A stretch of 22,718 nucleotides of DNA from Chryseobacterium vaccae. GTDB lineage: Bacteria; Bacteroidota; Bacteroidia; Flavobacteriales; Weeksellaceae. This document shows, in pieces, positions 1-6,815 of the stretch. A program made the position numbers and the translations under genes. The notes beneath the pieces were generated by a model, which was not told the DNA's origin, made no database searches, and was given only the letters and a program-made list of their open reading frames with translations. Position 1 is the first letter of the stretch. Each line of letters starts with the position of its first letter. The DNA lies in the NCBI RefSeq assembly GCF_009602705.1, contig NZ_VSWH01000002.1:1-22718 (forward strand), read 5' to 3'.

Positions 1-2709
1 ATGCTAAAAAAAACAATAGTAATACTTTTAATTTTTTTCTGTCACTTAGTGAGTGCACAAGAGTGCATATTGAAGGGGCAGGTTCTTGAGGAAGCATCAG
101 GCCTTCCCCTTTCAGACGCTTCTGTATCTGTTTTTAATAACGGAAAAACAGAAGGATCTGTATCTACCAACGCTGAAGGAAAGTTTGAAATAAAACTGAA
201 CTGCGAAAATAAATACACCATAGAGATCGGCCATAATGGTTACGAAAACCATACTGCAAGCCTGGATCCAACCTATAAAAACCTTTACCAGGTGAAGCTG
301 AAAAAAGGCCAGCGCGTAGCTTCCATAGAAGAAGTGCTTGTGAAGGCAGCAAAAGCCGTTAAGGTAAAAGGTGATACCCTGGAATTCAACGCCAACTCAT
401 TCAAAACAGGAAATGAAGTGGTTTTGGAAGACCTTTTGAAAAAGCTTCCGGGAGTAGAAGTACAGAACGGAAAGCTTTTATACAAAGGAAAAGAAATGAC
501 TCAGGTTACCGTAGGAGGACGTGAAGTAATGGGTGGAAACCAAAAATTACTGAACAAAAACCTGCCTTCAGATGCCGTTTCTAAAATCCAGCTGAATACA
601 AAATTCAAAGCCAATCCATTTGCTTCCTCACTACAGGAAGACGAACAGTTCTCTTTAAATATTGAACTGAAAGAAAATATGAAAAGTCTTGCTTTCGGAA
701 ACGTAACCCTAGGAGGAGACGCTAACAAACATACAGATGCACAAGCCAAAGTGTTTTACTTCTCTGAAAAAATAGACGCGACGTTAATCAATGATTTTAA
801 TACGTACGGAAAGCAGGTATTTGACAGAGATGACTATTTCAATTTCTTCGGAGGAATCTCTGAATTCAATTCAGAAGGAAGCATCTACTCACTGCGTGGA
901 GGAAACAATACCTTGAATTTCGAACCAAGTATCAATGCGTTTAAAGTAGAAACCTACAACGGCGCTGCCCATTTCGGATATGAACCGAATAAGAAAATGA
1001 AAATTTCAGGATTCGGGTTGGTGAATACCAATAACATCCGATACAAATCAAAAGTTGAAAGAATCTTCAACGACAGCTACAAAGAAGAAGATGACCAGGA
1101 GAATAAAAACAATCTATTATCCATGATGGCCCGCTTACGGGTAGATTATTCCCCAAGCGACAGAGGACAGGTAAAATACCGTTTGAACCTGAACTATGTA
1201 GACAACAAGGAAGAACAGGGCGTGAACAGATTCAGAAATAATGAATTTACAGGATTCAGCCAAAACCAGACAAAACGTGAAAATTATAATCTATCCCAAA
1301 CCCTTTCTTATATCCAGAAAGTAGGGAGAGATAACAACATAGGATTTTATCTTCGTCATCAATATCAGAAAGAAACACCAGATTTATTGATGAATGCAGA
1401 AGAACAGATGTTTAACGCCTGGGGAAGCCTAACCCCTAACAATGGGCGTTATATCTTAAGACAAGATCAGGAGTATACCACGAATACCCTTCAGTTATAC
1501 TCTGTTTATAATCAGTTGATTAATAATACAACCAACCTGAAATTTAAGATCGGAACGAACTTCTCTTTTCAGGGCTTCAAAAATGAAATTTACGATCAGG
1601 ACAATCTGATTACCCAAAATAACGCGGTTTCCGATACTGATTTTAATTATAATGAAACATTTGCTGATGCTACCTTTACCAAAAAATTAGGCAATTTCCA
1701 GGCAGATCTGGGAGCCGGAGTATCGTTCTTTAATGAAACAGCAAAATTTAGAACCGGAACAAAAACAAGCTTTAATGAAGCTAAAGTGTTACCCCATGTT
1801 GTTTTGAATTATAAATTCAGCAACGCCACCCAAATCACTTTAAACTATAATCAGGCGTATAGCTTCCCTAATGCTAAAGATCTGACGGAATCATATGTCA
1901 TTCAGAACTACCGTTCTATTTTCAGCGGAAACCAGAACCTGAGACAGGCATTAACGCATACTTCCTCATTAAACTTCAATCACTTTGACTCATTTACATT
2001 TTTCAACGTATTTGCCAATCTGAGTTATGTACACCGTGAAAGAAGTATTCAGAATAACTCCAGATTCGAGAAAGTAGTAACAGACCCGTCAAATCCGGAT
2101 GCGTATACCGTATCACAGATTAACAGCCTTTTCAATTCCGATTATGAGGAGAAATCATACTCAGGAATGTTCAGAATAGGGAAAAAGTTCACCAAATGGA
2201 TGAATACCCGTTTATCAGGAACCTTATCTTATTCAGATTATTATACATTCACCAACACATTAAACAGCCCGGATGTTCAGGTGGTTAACAGCAATAGTTT
2301 TACCCAGAACTATACCTTGAATAACCAGTTTACCATTAAGAAAAGCTTAGAACTGAACATCGGATTAAATGCAACATTCAGCAAGTTCAAATCTTTGACG
2401 GAACAGAATTTTGATGGCTGGAGACCGTTTGCGGATGTATCATGGTCTATCAATAGCAAATTACTGCTTCAATCCGATTTCTCTTACCGTATTCAGAACC
2501 GTGACGGACAAAGAATAAATGAAGCCAAAGAACTGAACGCTTCTTTACGATACAACATTGCCAAGAAAGTATATGTTACCCTGATTGGAGGAAACTTACT
2601 GGGAAATGGAGCCGTAGTGAGCAACGCATTTAATGATATTTACGTAGAAACTACAACCAAAAATGTATTAGGAAGATATTTCATGGTGAATGTCCGATAT
2701 AAATTTTAA
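1..2709 (+). CDS. TonB-dependent-receptor-like outer-membrane beta-barrel protein
   Basis: A 902-residue outer-membrane protein. It begins with a signal peptide (Lys-Lys, a hydrophobic run, a cut near VSAQ at residues 17-20). Residues about 22-100 form a carboxypeptidase-regulatory-like beta domain (ILKGQVLEEASGLPLSDASV), followed by a plug-like region with the LLKKLPGVEV motif near residues 143-153. The rest alternates aromatic and polar residues as in a long beta-barrel and ends in Tyr-Lys-Phe, the terminal aromatic expected of Bam substrates. This order matches the Bacteroidota 'outer membrane beta-barrel / TonB-receptor-like' family, often encoded beside GLPGLI proteins; a GLPGLI gene does occur at 13290 but in another operon. 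The substrate cannot be read from sequence. The gene starts at the first base of the window, so its promoter is not visible. It ends before a strong terminator and is convergent with rep. Confidence 0.9.
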   Translation: MLKKTIVILLIFFCHLVSAQECILKGQVLEEASGLPLSDASVSVFNNGKTEGSVSTNAEGKFEIKLNCENKYTIEIGHNGYENHTASLDPTYKNLYQVKLKKGQRVASIEEVLVKAAKAVKVKGDTLEFNANSFKTGNEVVLEDLLKKLPGVEVQNGKLLYKGKEMTQVTVGGREVMGGNQKLLNKNLPSDAVSKIQLNTKFKANPFASSLQEDEQFSLNIELKENMKSLAFGNVTLGGDANKHTDAQAKVFYFSEKIDATLINDFNTYGKQVFDRDDYFNFFGGISEFNSEGSIYSLRGGNNTLNFEPSINAFKVETYNGAAHFGYEPNKKMKISGFGLVNTNNIRYKSKVERIFNDSYKEEDDQENKNNLLSMMARLRVDYSPSDRGQVKYRLNLNYVDNKEEQGVNRFRNNEFTGFSQNQTKRENYNLSQTLSYIQKVGRDNNIGFYLRHQYQKETPDLLMNAEEQMFNAWGSLTPNNGRYILRQDQEYTTNTLQLYSVYNQLINNTTNLKFKIGTNFSFQGFKNEIYDQDNLITQNNAVSDTDFNYNETFADATFTKKLGNFQADLGAGVSFFNETAKFRTGTKTSFNEAKVLPHVVLNYKFSNATQITLNYNQAYSFPNAKDLTESYVIQNYRSIFSGNQNLRQALTHTSSLNFNHFDSFTFFNVFANLSYVHRERSIQNNSRFEKVVTDPSNPDAYTVSQINSLFNSDYEEKSYSGMFRIGKKFTKWMNTRLSGTLSYSDYYTFTNTLNSPDVQVVNSNSFTQNYTLNNQFTIKKSLELNIGLNATFSKFKSLTEQNFDGWRPFADVSWSINSKLLLQSDFSYRIQNRDGQRINEAKELNASLRYNIAKKVYVTLIGGNLLGNGAVVSNAFNDIYVETTTKNVLGRYFMVNVRYKF

Positions 2710-2782
2710 ACCAAAGTATCGGTTCTGCATTCTCTCCGCAGCCCAAAGACCGGTACACCAACAATAAAGCATATTCTCTCTA

Positions 2783-2831
2783 GCGCAAGGGAAAAGAATC
2801 ACTGATCAGATTCTTTTCCCTGCGCTTTTTT
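2783..2831 (+). terminator. Rho-independent terminator after the receptor gene
   Basis: The left arm 2783-2800 and right arm 2809-2825 pair over about 17 bp with one bulged A, around the loop ACTGATCA. Six T residues follow (2826-2831). It terminates rightward transcription between the receptor and the convergent rep gene. On the other strand no T-run follows the stem, so it is probably one-directional. Confidence 0.93.
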
Positions 2832-2856
2832 GTTGATATCATTACAGGATATCCCG

Positions 2857-3786
2857 TTAGTTTTTTACCGGCAGAATTCCTTTTTTCTGGTAAACACCAA
2901 TAAGATAGCCTGCAGAATTTTCTATCTTCAGTTTTCTCTGTCTTATCTTTTCGTTCAGGTCTGTGATTAAGATATCAAAGTCTTTTTCTTTCTCTTTTTC
3001 GGAAATCAGTTCAGCCTGTTCCTGGCTAAAACCATACATCACCAATTTGGAGATGAATTTCTGAGTCTTGAGGGGCTTTTCAAAATCAATCTCCAGCTGT
3101 TTAAACTTCTGAGAATTGATATGCAGGATAATCCAGTAAAACTCCCGACCTCTTTTTTTAAGCTCATAATCAATCTCAATATCCGTATTCTCTGAAATCT
3201 GCTTTCGGGCGATATCAAGAACCTTAATTTTAAAATCACTGATTCTTTCAAACTGCTCATTTCCCTTTTTATCAATCAATCCAAGCATTTGTTTTAATTC
3301 CTGGATTTCAAAACGCTTAGTTCCAACGTTTCTCCATTGGCGGGCAATAGCGTACAACCTCTTGGCATATTTGGAAGAACAGTTTAAAACAGATTTCAGC
3401 TGCAATGCCGTGAAATTATTTTTCAGATCAAAAAAATAAGGCTTGGCGCTTTCATTAATCTTGATCTTAAAAGAGCCTGTGCCCTTCATATAATCTACAT
3501 ATTCAAATAACCAGAGCTGGCGGTATACTTCAGGCGTTTCAATTTCAAACAGTCTGCTGCCTATTTCTGCCGTTGCATCTCTCAGCTGTTTATAGTTCCA
3601 TTTTCGTCCCGTTATTTCTTCTATATCGTGAGTATGAATCGTGTATTCCAGTTTTTCCTTTTCCAGGCAGGAAAGAACCATAAAGAGAATATCAAGCATG
3701 CAGGCAGAGTAATCATATCTCCCGGAGGTGATTACATTATGCTGATAAACCAGTCTGTCATCAGTGCCTGTATCAAGTAGTTCCAT
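2857..3786 (-). CDS. Rep_3-family plasmid replication initiator
   Basis: Initiator that binds origin iterons and opens the replication origin. The 309-residue protein has two winged-helix-like halves. The first begins near LVYQHNVITSGRYDYSACML and continues through ALQLKSVLNCSSKYAKRLYA; the second holds FEIQELKQMLGL and the basic KVLDIARKQI and KKRGREFYWI stretches. This layout and length are typical of Rep_3/RepB-type initiators (RepA, Pi, RepE relatives). The frame is open up to 3837, but I place the start at 3786 (MELLDTG), with 3795 as an alternative. A TATATTTG promoter box lies at 3806-3813, so transcripts would begin near 3800, downstream of the 3837 ATG. Five 21-bp iterons lie just upstream, which strongly supports the assignment. 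The fold is clear; the exact Rep subfamily is not. Confidence 0.85.
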   Translation of the reverse strand: MELLDTGTDDRLVYQHNVITSGRYDYSACMLDILFMVLSCLEKEKLEYTIHTHDIEEITGRKWNYKQLRDATAEIGSRLFEIETPEVYRQLWLFEYVDYMKGTGSFKIKINESAKPYFFDLKNNFTALQLKSVLNCSSKYAKRLYAIARQWRNVGTKRFEIQELKQMLGLIDKKGNEQFERISDFKIKVLDIARKQISENTDIEIDYELKKRGREFYWIILHINSQKFKQLEIDFEKPLKTQKFISKLVMYGFSQEQAELISEKEKEKDFDILITDLNEKIRQRKLKIENSAGYLIGVYQKKGILPVKN

Positions 3787-3805
3787 AAATATCATTTTAG
3801 AGTGA

Positions 3806-3856
3806 CAAATATAAGCAAAAACGACATATAAAAACATCTGTCATATATAAATGTCG
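3806..3856 (-). promoter_or_regulatory. rep promoter with inverted-repeat operator
   Basis: On the minus strand TATATTTG (3806-3813) exactly matches the Bacteroidota TAnnTTTG promoter box, 20 bp before the chosen rep start. I see no good TTTG box 19 bp further upstream. An inverted repeat, CGACAT (3822-3827) and ATGTCG (3851-3856), lies directly upstream and contains the CGAC/GTCG heart of the iterons in opposite orientations. In iteron plasmids such inverted iteron half-sites next to rep are commonly bound by Rep dimers for autorepression. The operator role here is inferred. Confidence 0.6.
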
Positions 3857-3863
3857 AATCCTG

Positions 3864-3968
3864 CTTATAAAAAGTCGTTTTTAGCTTATAAAAAGTCGTT
3901 TTAAACTTATAAAAAGTCGTTTTAAACTTATAAAAAGTCGTTTTTAGCTTATAAAAGGTCGTTTTTAA
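3864..3968. repeat. Five 21-bp iterons (replication origin)
   Basis: Five contiguous direct repeats start at 3864, 3885, 3906, 3927 and 3948, each exactly 21 bp. They share CTTATAAAA, then AGTCG (GGTCG in the last) and a T-run, ending TTTAG or TTAAA/TTTAA. Units 1 and 4 are identical, as are units 2 and 3. A 21-bp period equals two helical turns, so all sites face the same side of the DNA, as in classic iteron origins. They lie 78 bp upstream of the chosen rep start. The neighbouring stretch 3969-4060 is extremely A+T-rich with repeated AAAGTATT and could be the unwinding element. Almost certainly oriV. Confidence 0.93.
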
Positions 3969-4243
3969 GTTTGTAATTTATTGATTTTAAATAAGTTACA
4001 AGACCTTAAAATAATAAAGTATTAAAGTATTAAAATATTTAAAAATAACGTTTGTTAAAAAAGAGATTTATTTAATCAGGGTTTCCGCGAATTTTTACCT
4101 GTCATTTTGTCATCTGCGGAGTGAAAGAAAAACAAAAAAAAGAAAAACAAAAAAGACTCAGAAATTTCTGGGCCGGCGGGGTTGTTATGTTATGCATAAT
4201 AAATTGATAGATAAACTCTATCTTTTCCCGGAAATGAAGCTGT
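3969..4243. other. AT-rich origin flank, no gene seen
   Basis: A 275-bp non-coding stretch. Positions 3969-4060 are almost pure A+T with the short direct repeat AAAGTATT (near 4015-4035) and an imperfect inverted repeat around TTTGTAATTTATT/AAATAAGTTACAA, consistent with an origin-opening region. Positions 4125-4156 are purine/A-rich, which is T-rich on the minus strand. The palindrome CAGAAATTTCTG at 4159-4170, followed on the minus strand by TTTTTT, could be a weak terminator of the parA operon, but its stem is only 4 bp. No convincing ORF. Confidence 0.5.
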
Positions 4244-4492
4244 CTATCCATCCTGTTTTTGATCGGCGTTATTAAAATATTTTTCATCAATGGCCTTATT
4301 GATCATTTTTTTCAGGCTTATATTTTGTTCTGCTGAGAGTACTCTCAACGTTTTTAATTTTTCTGCAGGAATATGGAGCGAAAAAAGAATTTCGTCCTTT
4401 TTTTCTTTCACCGGAACCACTTTTTGTACCGGTGTTTTAATCTGTGATTGCTTTGCTTTGCCTATCAGCGCGGTAAAATCTTGCTTTGCCAT
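4244..4492 (-). CDS. Small ribbon-helix-helix DNA-binding protein (putative partition ParB-type partner)
   Basis: An 82-residue basic protein. After a flexible Lys/Gln/Pro-rich N-terminus (residues 1-33) comes a ribbon-helix-helix unit: strand EILFSLHIP (34-42), helix AEKLKTLRVLSAEQ (43-56), turn, helix SLKKMINKAIDEKYF (59-73). This is the architecture of small centromere-binding proteins that partner short ParA ATPases (type Ib partition; omega, ParG and similar). It lies 44 bp downstream of parA on the same strand, and the gap between them is itself an octamer array. The likely role is to bind the TATATAAW octads, seed ParA-driven segregation and repress the operon. That role is inferred from context; the RHH fold is clear. 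Confidence 0.75.
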   Translation of the reverse strand: MAKQDFTALIGKAKQSQIKTPVQKVVPVKEKKDEILFSLHIPAEKLKTLRVLSAEQNISLKKMINKAIDEKYFNNADQKQDG

Positions 4493-4497
4493 GTTTT

Positions 4498-4537
4498 TAT
4501 ATAATTATATAATTATATAAATATATAAATATATATT
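4498..4537. repeat. Five tandem 8-bp repeats TATATAAW between parA and the RHH gene (putative parS/operator)
   Basis: Five unspaced octamers: TATATAAT (4498), TATATAAT (4506), TATATAAA (4514), TATATAAA (4522), TATATATT (4530); a sixth position decays to TATTTGAT. The array fills the gap between the RHH gene start and the parA stop, and its last bases are the parA stop codon. The same octads recur upstream of parA. Contiguous short repeats bound by successive RHH dimers are known from omega/parS of pSM19035, which uses heptads. An operator/centromere role is inferred. Confidence 0.7.
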
Positions 4538-5124
4538 TATTTGATTGCAATGGTTAAAACTTCTTTTGTTAGAGCATCAATTTGCTTCTGTGCTTTATTA
4601 TTGTTATCCACTCCATTAATTAAAACAGATCGGGAAAACGCCACCAGGTCGGACATCATATTTTTGGAAACCCGAACATTGTATTCGTTTAATTGATCTT
4701 TTATTTCATCCGTAAGCGTGGTATTGGGTTTCACCATATTGAAAACAATAACTGCTTTTTCTTCGTTTCCGGACTGTTCAATCATATCAATGGTACTTTT
4801 AATGGCTAGAAGATCCAGAACCCCGGCTTTGGTTGGAATAATAATGACATCTGCAAGATCACAAAGCTCCGGCAGTTTATTAGAAAGATAAGGGGGCGTA
4901 TCTATGAAGATAAAATCAAAATCTGAATTCTGAATTTCTTTTAACTGGTCCTCAAGAAAAATAGGAACATCAGACAAATCCCGGACTTGGTATAAAGAGC
5001 CCTGGGCATCAAAATCAATAATACAGACTTTTGCACTCTCCTTAAGATTAGCGGCAAGATTGAATGTTAGTGTTGATTTTCCTACCCCTCCTTTCTGATG
5101 GGTTGTTAATATAATTTTAGCCAT
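4537..5124 (-). CDS. parA: Small ParA-family plasmid partition ATPase
   Basis: A Walker-type cytoskeletal ATPase that moves plasmid copies over the nucleoid. The 195-residue chain shows the deviant Walker A motif KGGVGKST (11-18), the switch motif DFDAQG (37-42) and the Walker B-like IFIDTPP (72-78). It ends in the usual helical region. It is short and lacks the N-terminal helix-turn-helix of type Ia ParA, so it belongs with the type Ib group that pairs with small RHH-type proteins. Such a gene follows 44 bp downstream. Octamer arrays lie on both sides. The start at 5124 gives MAKIILTTHQKGGVGKST, the normal distance to Walker A for this group. Expression is probably autoregulated through the upstream octads. 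Confidence 0.92.
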   Translation of the reverse strand: MAKIILTTHQKGGVGKSTLTFNLAANLKESAKVCIIDFDAQGSLYQVRDLSDVPIFLEDQLKEIQNSDFDFIFIDTPPYLSNKLPELCDLADVIIIPTKAGVLDLLAIKSTIDMIEQSGNEEKAVIVFNMVKPNTTLTDEIKDQLNEYNVRVSKNMMSDLVAFSRSVLINGVDNNNKAQKQIDALTKEVLTIAIK

Positions 5125-5128
5125 ACCT

Positions 5129-5184
5129 TATATAATTACACAAATATATAAATATATAATTATATAAATATATATTTATATAAA
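5129..5184. repeat. Seven tandem 8-bp repeats upstream of parA (putative parS/operator)
   Basis: Seven contiguous octamers begin 5 bp upstream of the parA start codon: TATATAAT (5129), TACACAAA (5137, degenerate), TATATAAA (5145), TATATAAT (5153), TATATAAA (5161), TATATATT (5169), TATATAAA (5177). They share unit and phase with the array at 4498-4537. The position overlaps where the parA promoter must be, so the array probably serves both as centromere and as autoregulatory operator. Function is inferred from the ParA/RHH context. Confidence 0.72.
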
Positions 5185-5600
5185 ATTGAGTTTTATTTTG
5201 ATTATCAATTAGTTATAATATGTTTTTTTAATGATCTAAACATACTTTTAAAAAATAAAGACCGGATATTTAAAATAATCAGTCTTTAAAAATCTTAATA
5301 CAATGCATCATCTATACTATATACCTCTATTATTTTTCGCCAGAATATTGACCTTCTGATTTTATTATTACGCCCTCATTTATGGATTGTATTACAAGAA
5401 TAAAAATGAATGTCCGGATCTGTTCAAAGGTGCATTCTGAGGAATTTTGAGCAGATAATCAGCAAGAGCAAAAAAAGCATATCGAAAGGAATAAATATCT
5501 TATCGACGGATTTGCCAGTTTCATCGAATTGTTTTGTTTTCGGACCCTGTATAAATGACCTTTGGAATAGAAATTAATAAAAACACCAAAACAAAACACC
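5185..5600. other. Intergenic region between the partition block and the RiPP locus
   Basis: A 416-bp stretch, AT-rich in its first 100 bp. I find only very short open frames (for example a 14-codon one from 5407) with no recognisable content. The only supportable element is a candidate promoter at its right end, listed separately. It probably marks the junction between the plasmid backbone and the accessory RiPP cluster. Confidence 0.5.
5533..5564 (+). promoter_or_regulatory. Candidate promoter for the 41-residue peptide gene
   Basis: TTTG at 5533-5536 and GACCTTTG at 5557-5564 are separated by 20 bp. This resembles the Bacteroidota TTTG-N19-TAnnTTTG promoter with one mismatch (G for T) in the downstream box. 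It would start transcripts near 5571, about 30 bp before the ATG at 5601. A plausible but not strong match. Confidence 0.4.
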
Positions 5601-5726
5601 ATGAATCCAAAGACGCAGAATCCAAAATTAGTAATCAAGAAAAGAGTTATTAAAAATTATCAATTCTCTACAGGGGATGATTTTGATACTCATCAGACTT
5701 CTATTTCTATCAGCTCATCTTTTTAA
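5601..5726 (+). CDS. Candidate RiPP precursor peptide, 41 residues, Ser/Thr-rich C-terminus
   Basis: A short gene with start and stop in frame and an A-rich leader before the ATG. The N-terminal part is basic: LVIKKRVIKNY (10-20) recalls the Lys-rich KLxLxKxTI-type leaders of Bacteroidota class I RiPP precursors. The C-terminus is THQTSISISSSF (30-41), with eight Ser/Thr in twelve residues and no cysteine. The alternating Ile-Ser pattern resembles ISVS at the end of the four-copy peptides at 11212-11893. It lies 11 bp before a receiver-like gene, and a complete LanB is encoded about 2.3 kb away. No cysteine means no lanthionine; dehydrated Ser/Thr would be the expected LanB product. It could instead be a signalling peptide for the adjacent kinase. 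Calling it a precursor is inference. Confidence 0.6.
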   Translation: MNPKTQNPKLVIKKRVIKNYQFSTGDDFDTHQTSISISSSF

Positions 5727-5737
5727 ATAAAAAAATA

Positions 5738-6109
5738 ATGTGGATCAATTGTAAAATAATATCAGAGAATGATATTCTCATGTATAAACTGAAAGAATTT
5801 ATCAGTAAAACTCCTTTTTTCCTGGTAACCGAAGAAAAAAAGAATAATACCGACGATTATGAACAGATTATATTCTGGGATATTGACTCTGTTAATATTG
5901 ATGTTCTTTATTTGAAAAACTACATCAATAAAGGAGGTGTTGTCATTATAATGACCTCCGTTTTATCAAAAAATATTATCTCTGAATTTTTCACCAAAGA
6001 TCAAATGCTGAATATAGGTGTTTTAAATAAAAACATTCAGCATAACCAATTTATAGAGGAAATAGAAAGAGTAATAGAATTAAGCCAGGCTAGATTCCCA
6101 GCAAATTAA
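5738..6109 (+). CDS. Receiver-domain-like small protein, no output domain
   Basis: A 123-residue protein with the outline of a CheY-type receiver. IIFWDIDSVNID (44-55) aligns with IIFSDIQMPKING around Asp57 of the neighbouring LytTR regulator, placing Asp48 at the phosphorylation position. VVIIMTS (68-74) matches the strand ending in the conserved Thr/Ser, and GVLNKNIQHNQFIEEIERV (94-112) matches the Lys-Pro loop and last helix, though the usual Lys-Pro is Asn-Lys-Asn. The first acidic pair is not evident. It is probably a degenerate receiver acting by protein contact, for example modulating the sensor kinase. It follows the 41-residue peptide by 11 bp, apparently in one transcript. Its last 20 bp overlap the 3' end of the convergent regulator gene. 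Confidence 0.55.
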   Translation: MWINCKIISENDILMYKLKEFISKTPFFLVTEEKKNNTDDYEQIIFWDIDSVNIDVLYLKNYINKGGVVIIMTSVLSKNIISEFFTKDQMLNIGVLNKNIQHNQFIEEIERVIELSQARFPAN

Positions 6110-6815
6110 ACAGCTCGTCTTTTTTAGTGACTGCAATACTGATGGCTTTCCCATTATTAAGTTCTATAACATTCCCTGAAACAGATTTTATAACAGTCAG
6201 TTTCACAATAAAGGATCTCTGCACTCTGAAAAAAGTAGGAGGAACCAATATATCTTCCATAGATTTTAAAGTGGCTAAGGTGGTAAAAGACTCTGAGTCT
6301 GTAACAATTTTTAAATAATCACCCAGCGCTTCAACATACAGGATATCATCCAGAATAACTTTGACCAGCTTTCCATTCACTTTAATAAAGATACGATCAA
6401 CAACAGGATTTTTATCTTTAGGAGCAGGAGCTGGTTCCGCTTTTGGAGTAGCCTGTATTCTTTCTTTCGCTCTGTTGACCGCTTTCAGGAAACGGCTGTA
6501 AGCAACGGGCTTAACAAGGTAATCTACCACTCCGTTTTCAAAACCTTCTAAAGCAAAATCCCTGTGGGCCGTTATAAAAATAACGGAAGGCCGGTTGGTA
6601 AGAGAGTTTATTAAATCAATTCCATTAATTTTAGGCATTTGGATATCACTAAAAATAATGTCTACTTCATTGGATTGAAGGTAGGCTAAAGCATCCATAG
6701 GATCATCATAAGAAGCCTGAAGGTCCAGAAAAGGGACCGTTTTTACAAAATCTACAATTAATTCTTTCCCAATTGGTTCGTCATCTATCACGATGCACCG
6801 TAATTTATCATCCAT
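6090..6815 (-). CDS. LytTR-family response regulator
   Basis: A cytoplasmic transcription regulator of 241 residues. The receiver domain (5-120) has the acidic pair Asp11/Asp12, phospho-acceptor Asp57 in IIFSDIQMPKING, Thr82 and Lys102 (VKP). A Pro/Ala-rich linker (122-136) joins it to a LytTR DNA-binding domain (about 139-240) with IFIKVNGKLVKV, ILYVEALGDYLKI and FFRVQRSFIV. The partner is the LytS-like kinase immediately upstream; that gene's TAG stop directly abuts this ATG. The operon begins with lanB, so this regulator probably controls expression of the peptide-modification locus. Likely targets are the lanB/peptide divergent region and perhaps the promoter before 5601. Its 3' end overlaps the convergent receiver-like gene by 20 bp. 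Confidence 0.93.
   Translation of the reverse strand: MDDKLRCIVIDDEPIGKELIVDFVKTVPFLDLQASYDDPMDALAYLQSNEVDIIFSDIQMPKINGIDLINSLTNRPSVIFITAHRDFALEGFENGVVDYLVKPVAYSRFLKAVNRAKERIQATPKAEPAPAPKDKNPVVDRIFIKVNGKLVKVILDDILYVEALGDYLKIVTDSESFTTLATLKSMEDILVPPTFFRVQRSFIVKLTVIKSVSGNVIELNNGKAISIAVTKKDELFNLLGI

Noticed and set aside
3787..3837. Upstream ATG extending Rep by 17 residues
   Set aside because: The promoter box TATATTTG (3806-3813) lies downstream of that ATG, and the extra residues look hydrophobic and unrelated to Rep.
3864..3968. CRISPR-like short repeats
   Set aside because: Five contiguous 21-bp units without spacers beside a Rep gene are iterons.
4159..4170. Terminator of the parA operon at CAGAAATTTCTG
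   Set aside because: Only four base pairs can form once a loop is left open; T-rich context is suggestive but not enough to list as a terminator.
4102..4290. 62-codon minus-strand ORF after the RHH gene
   Set aside because: Overlaps the end of the RHH gene, and its sequence (repeated CFSFFCFSF) simply translates an A-rich tract.
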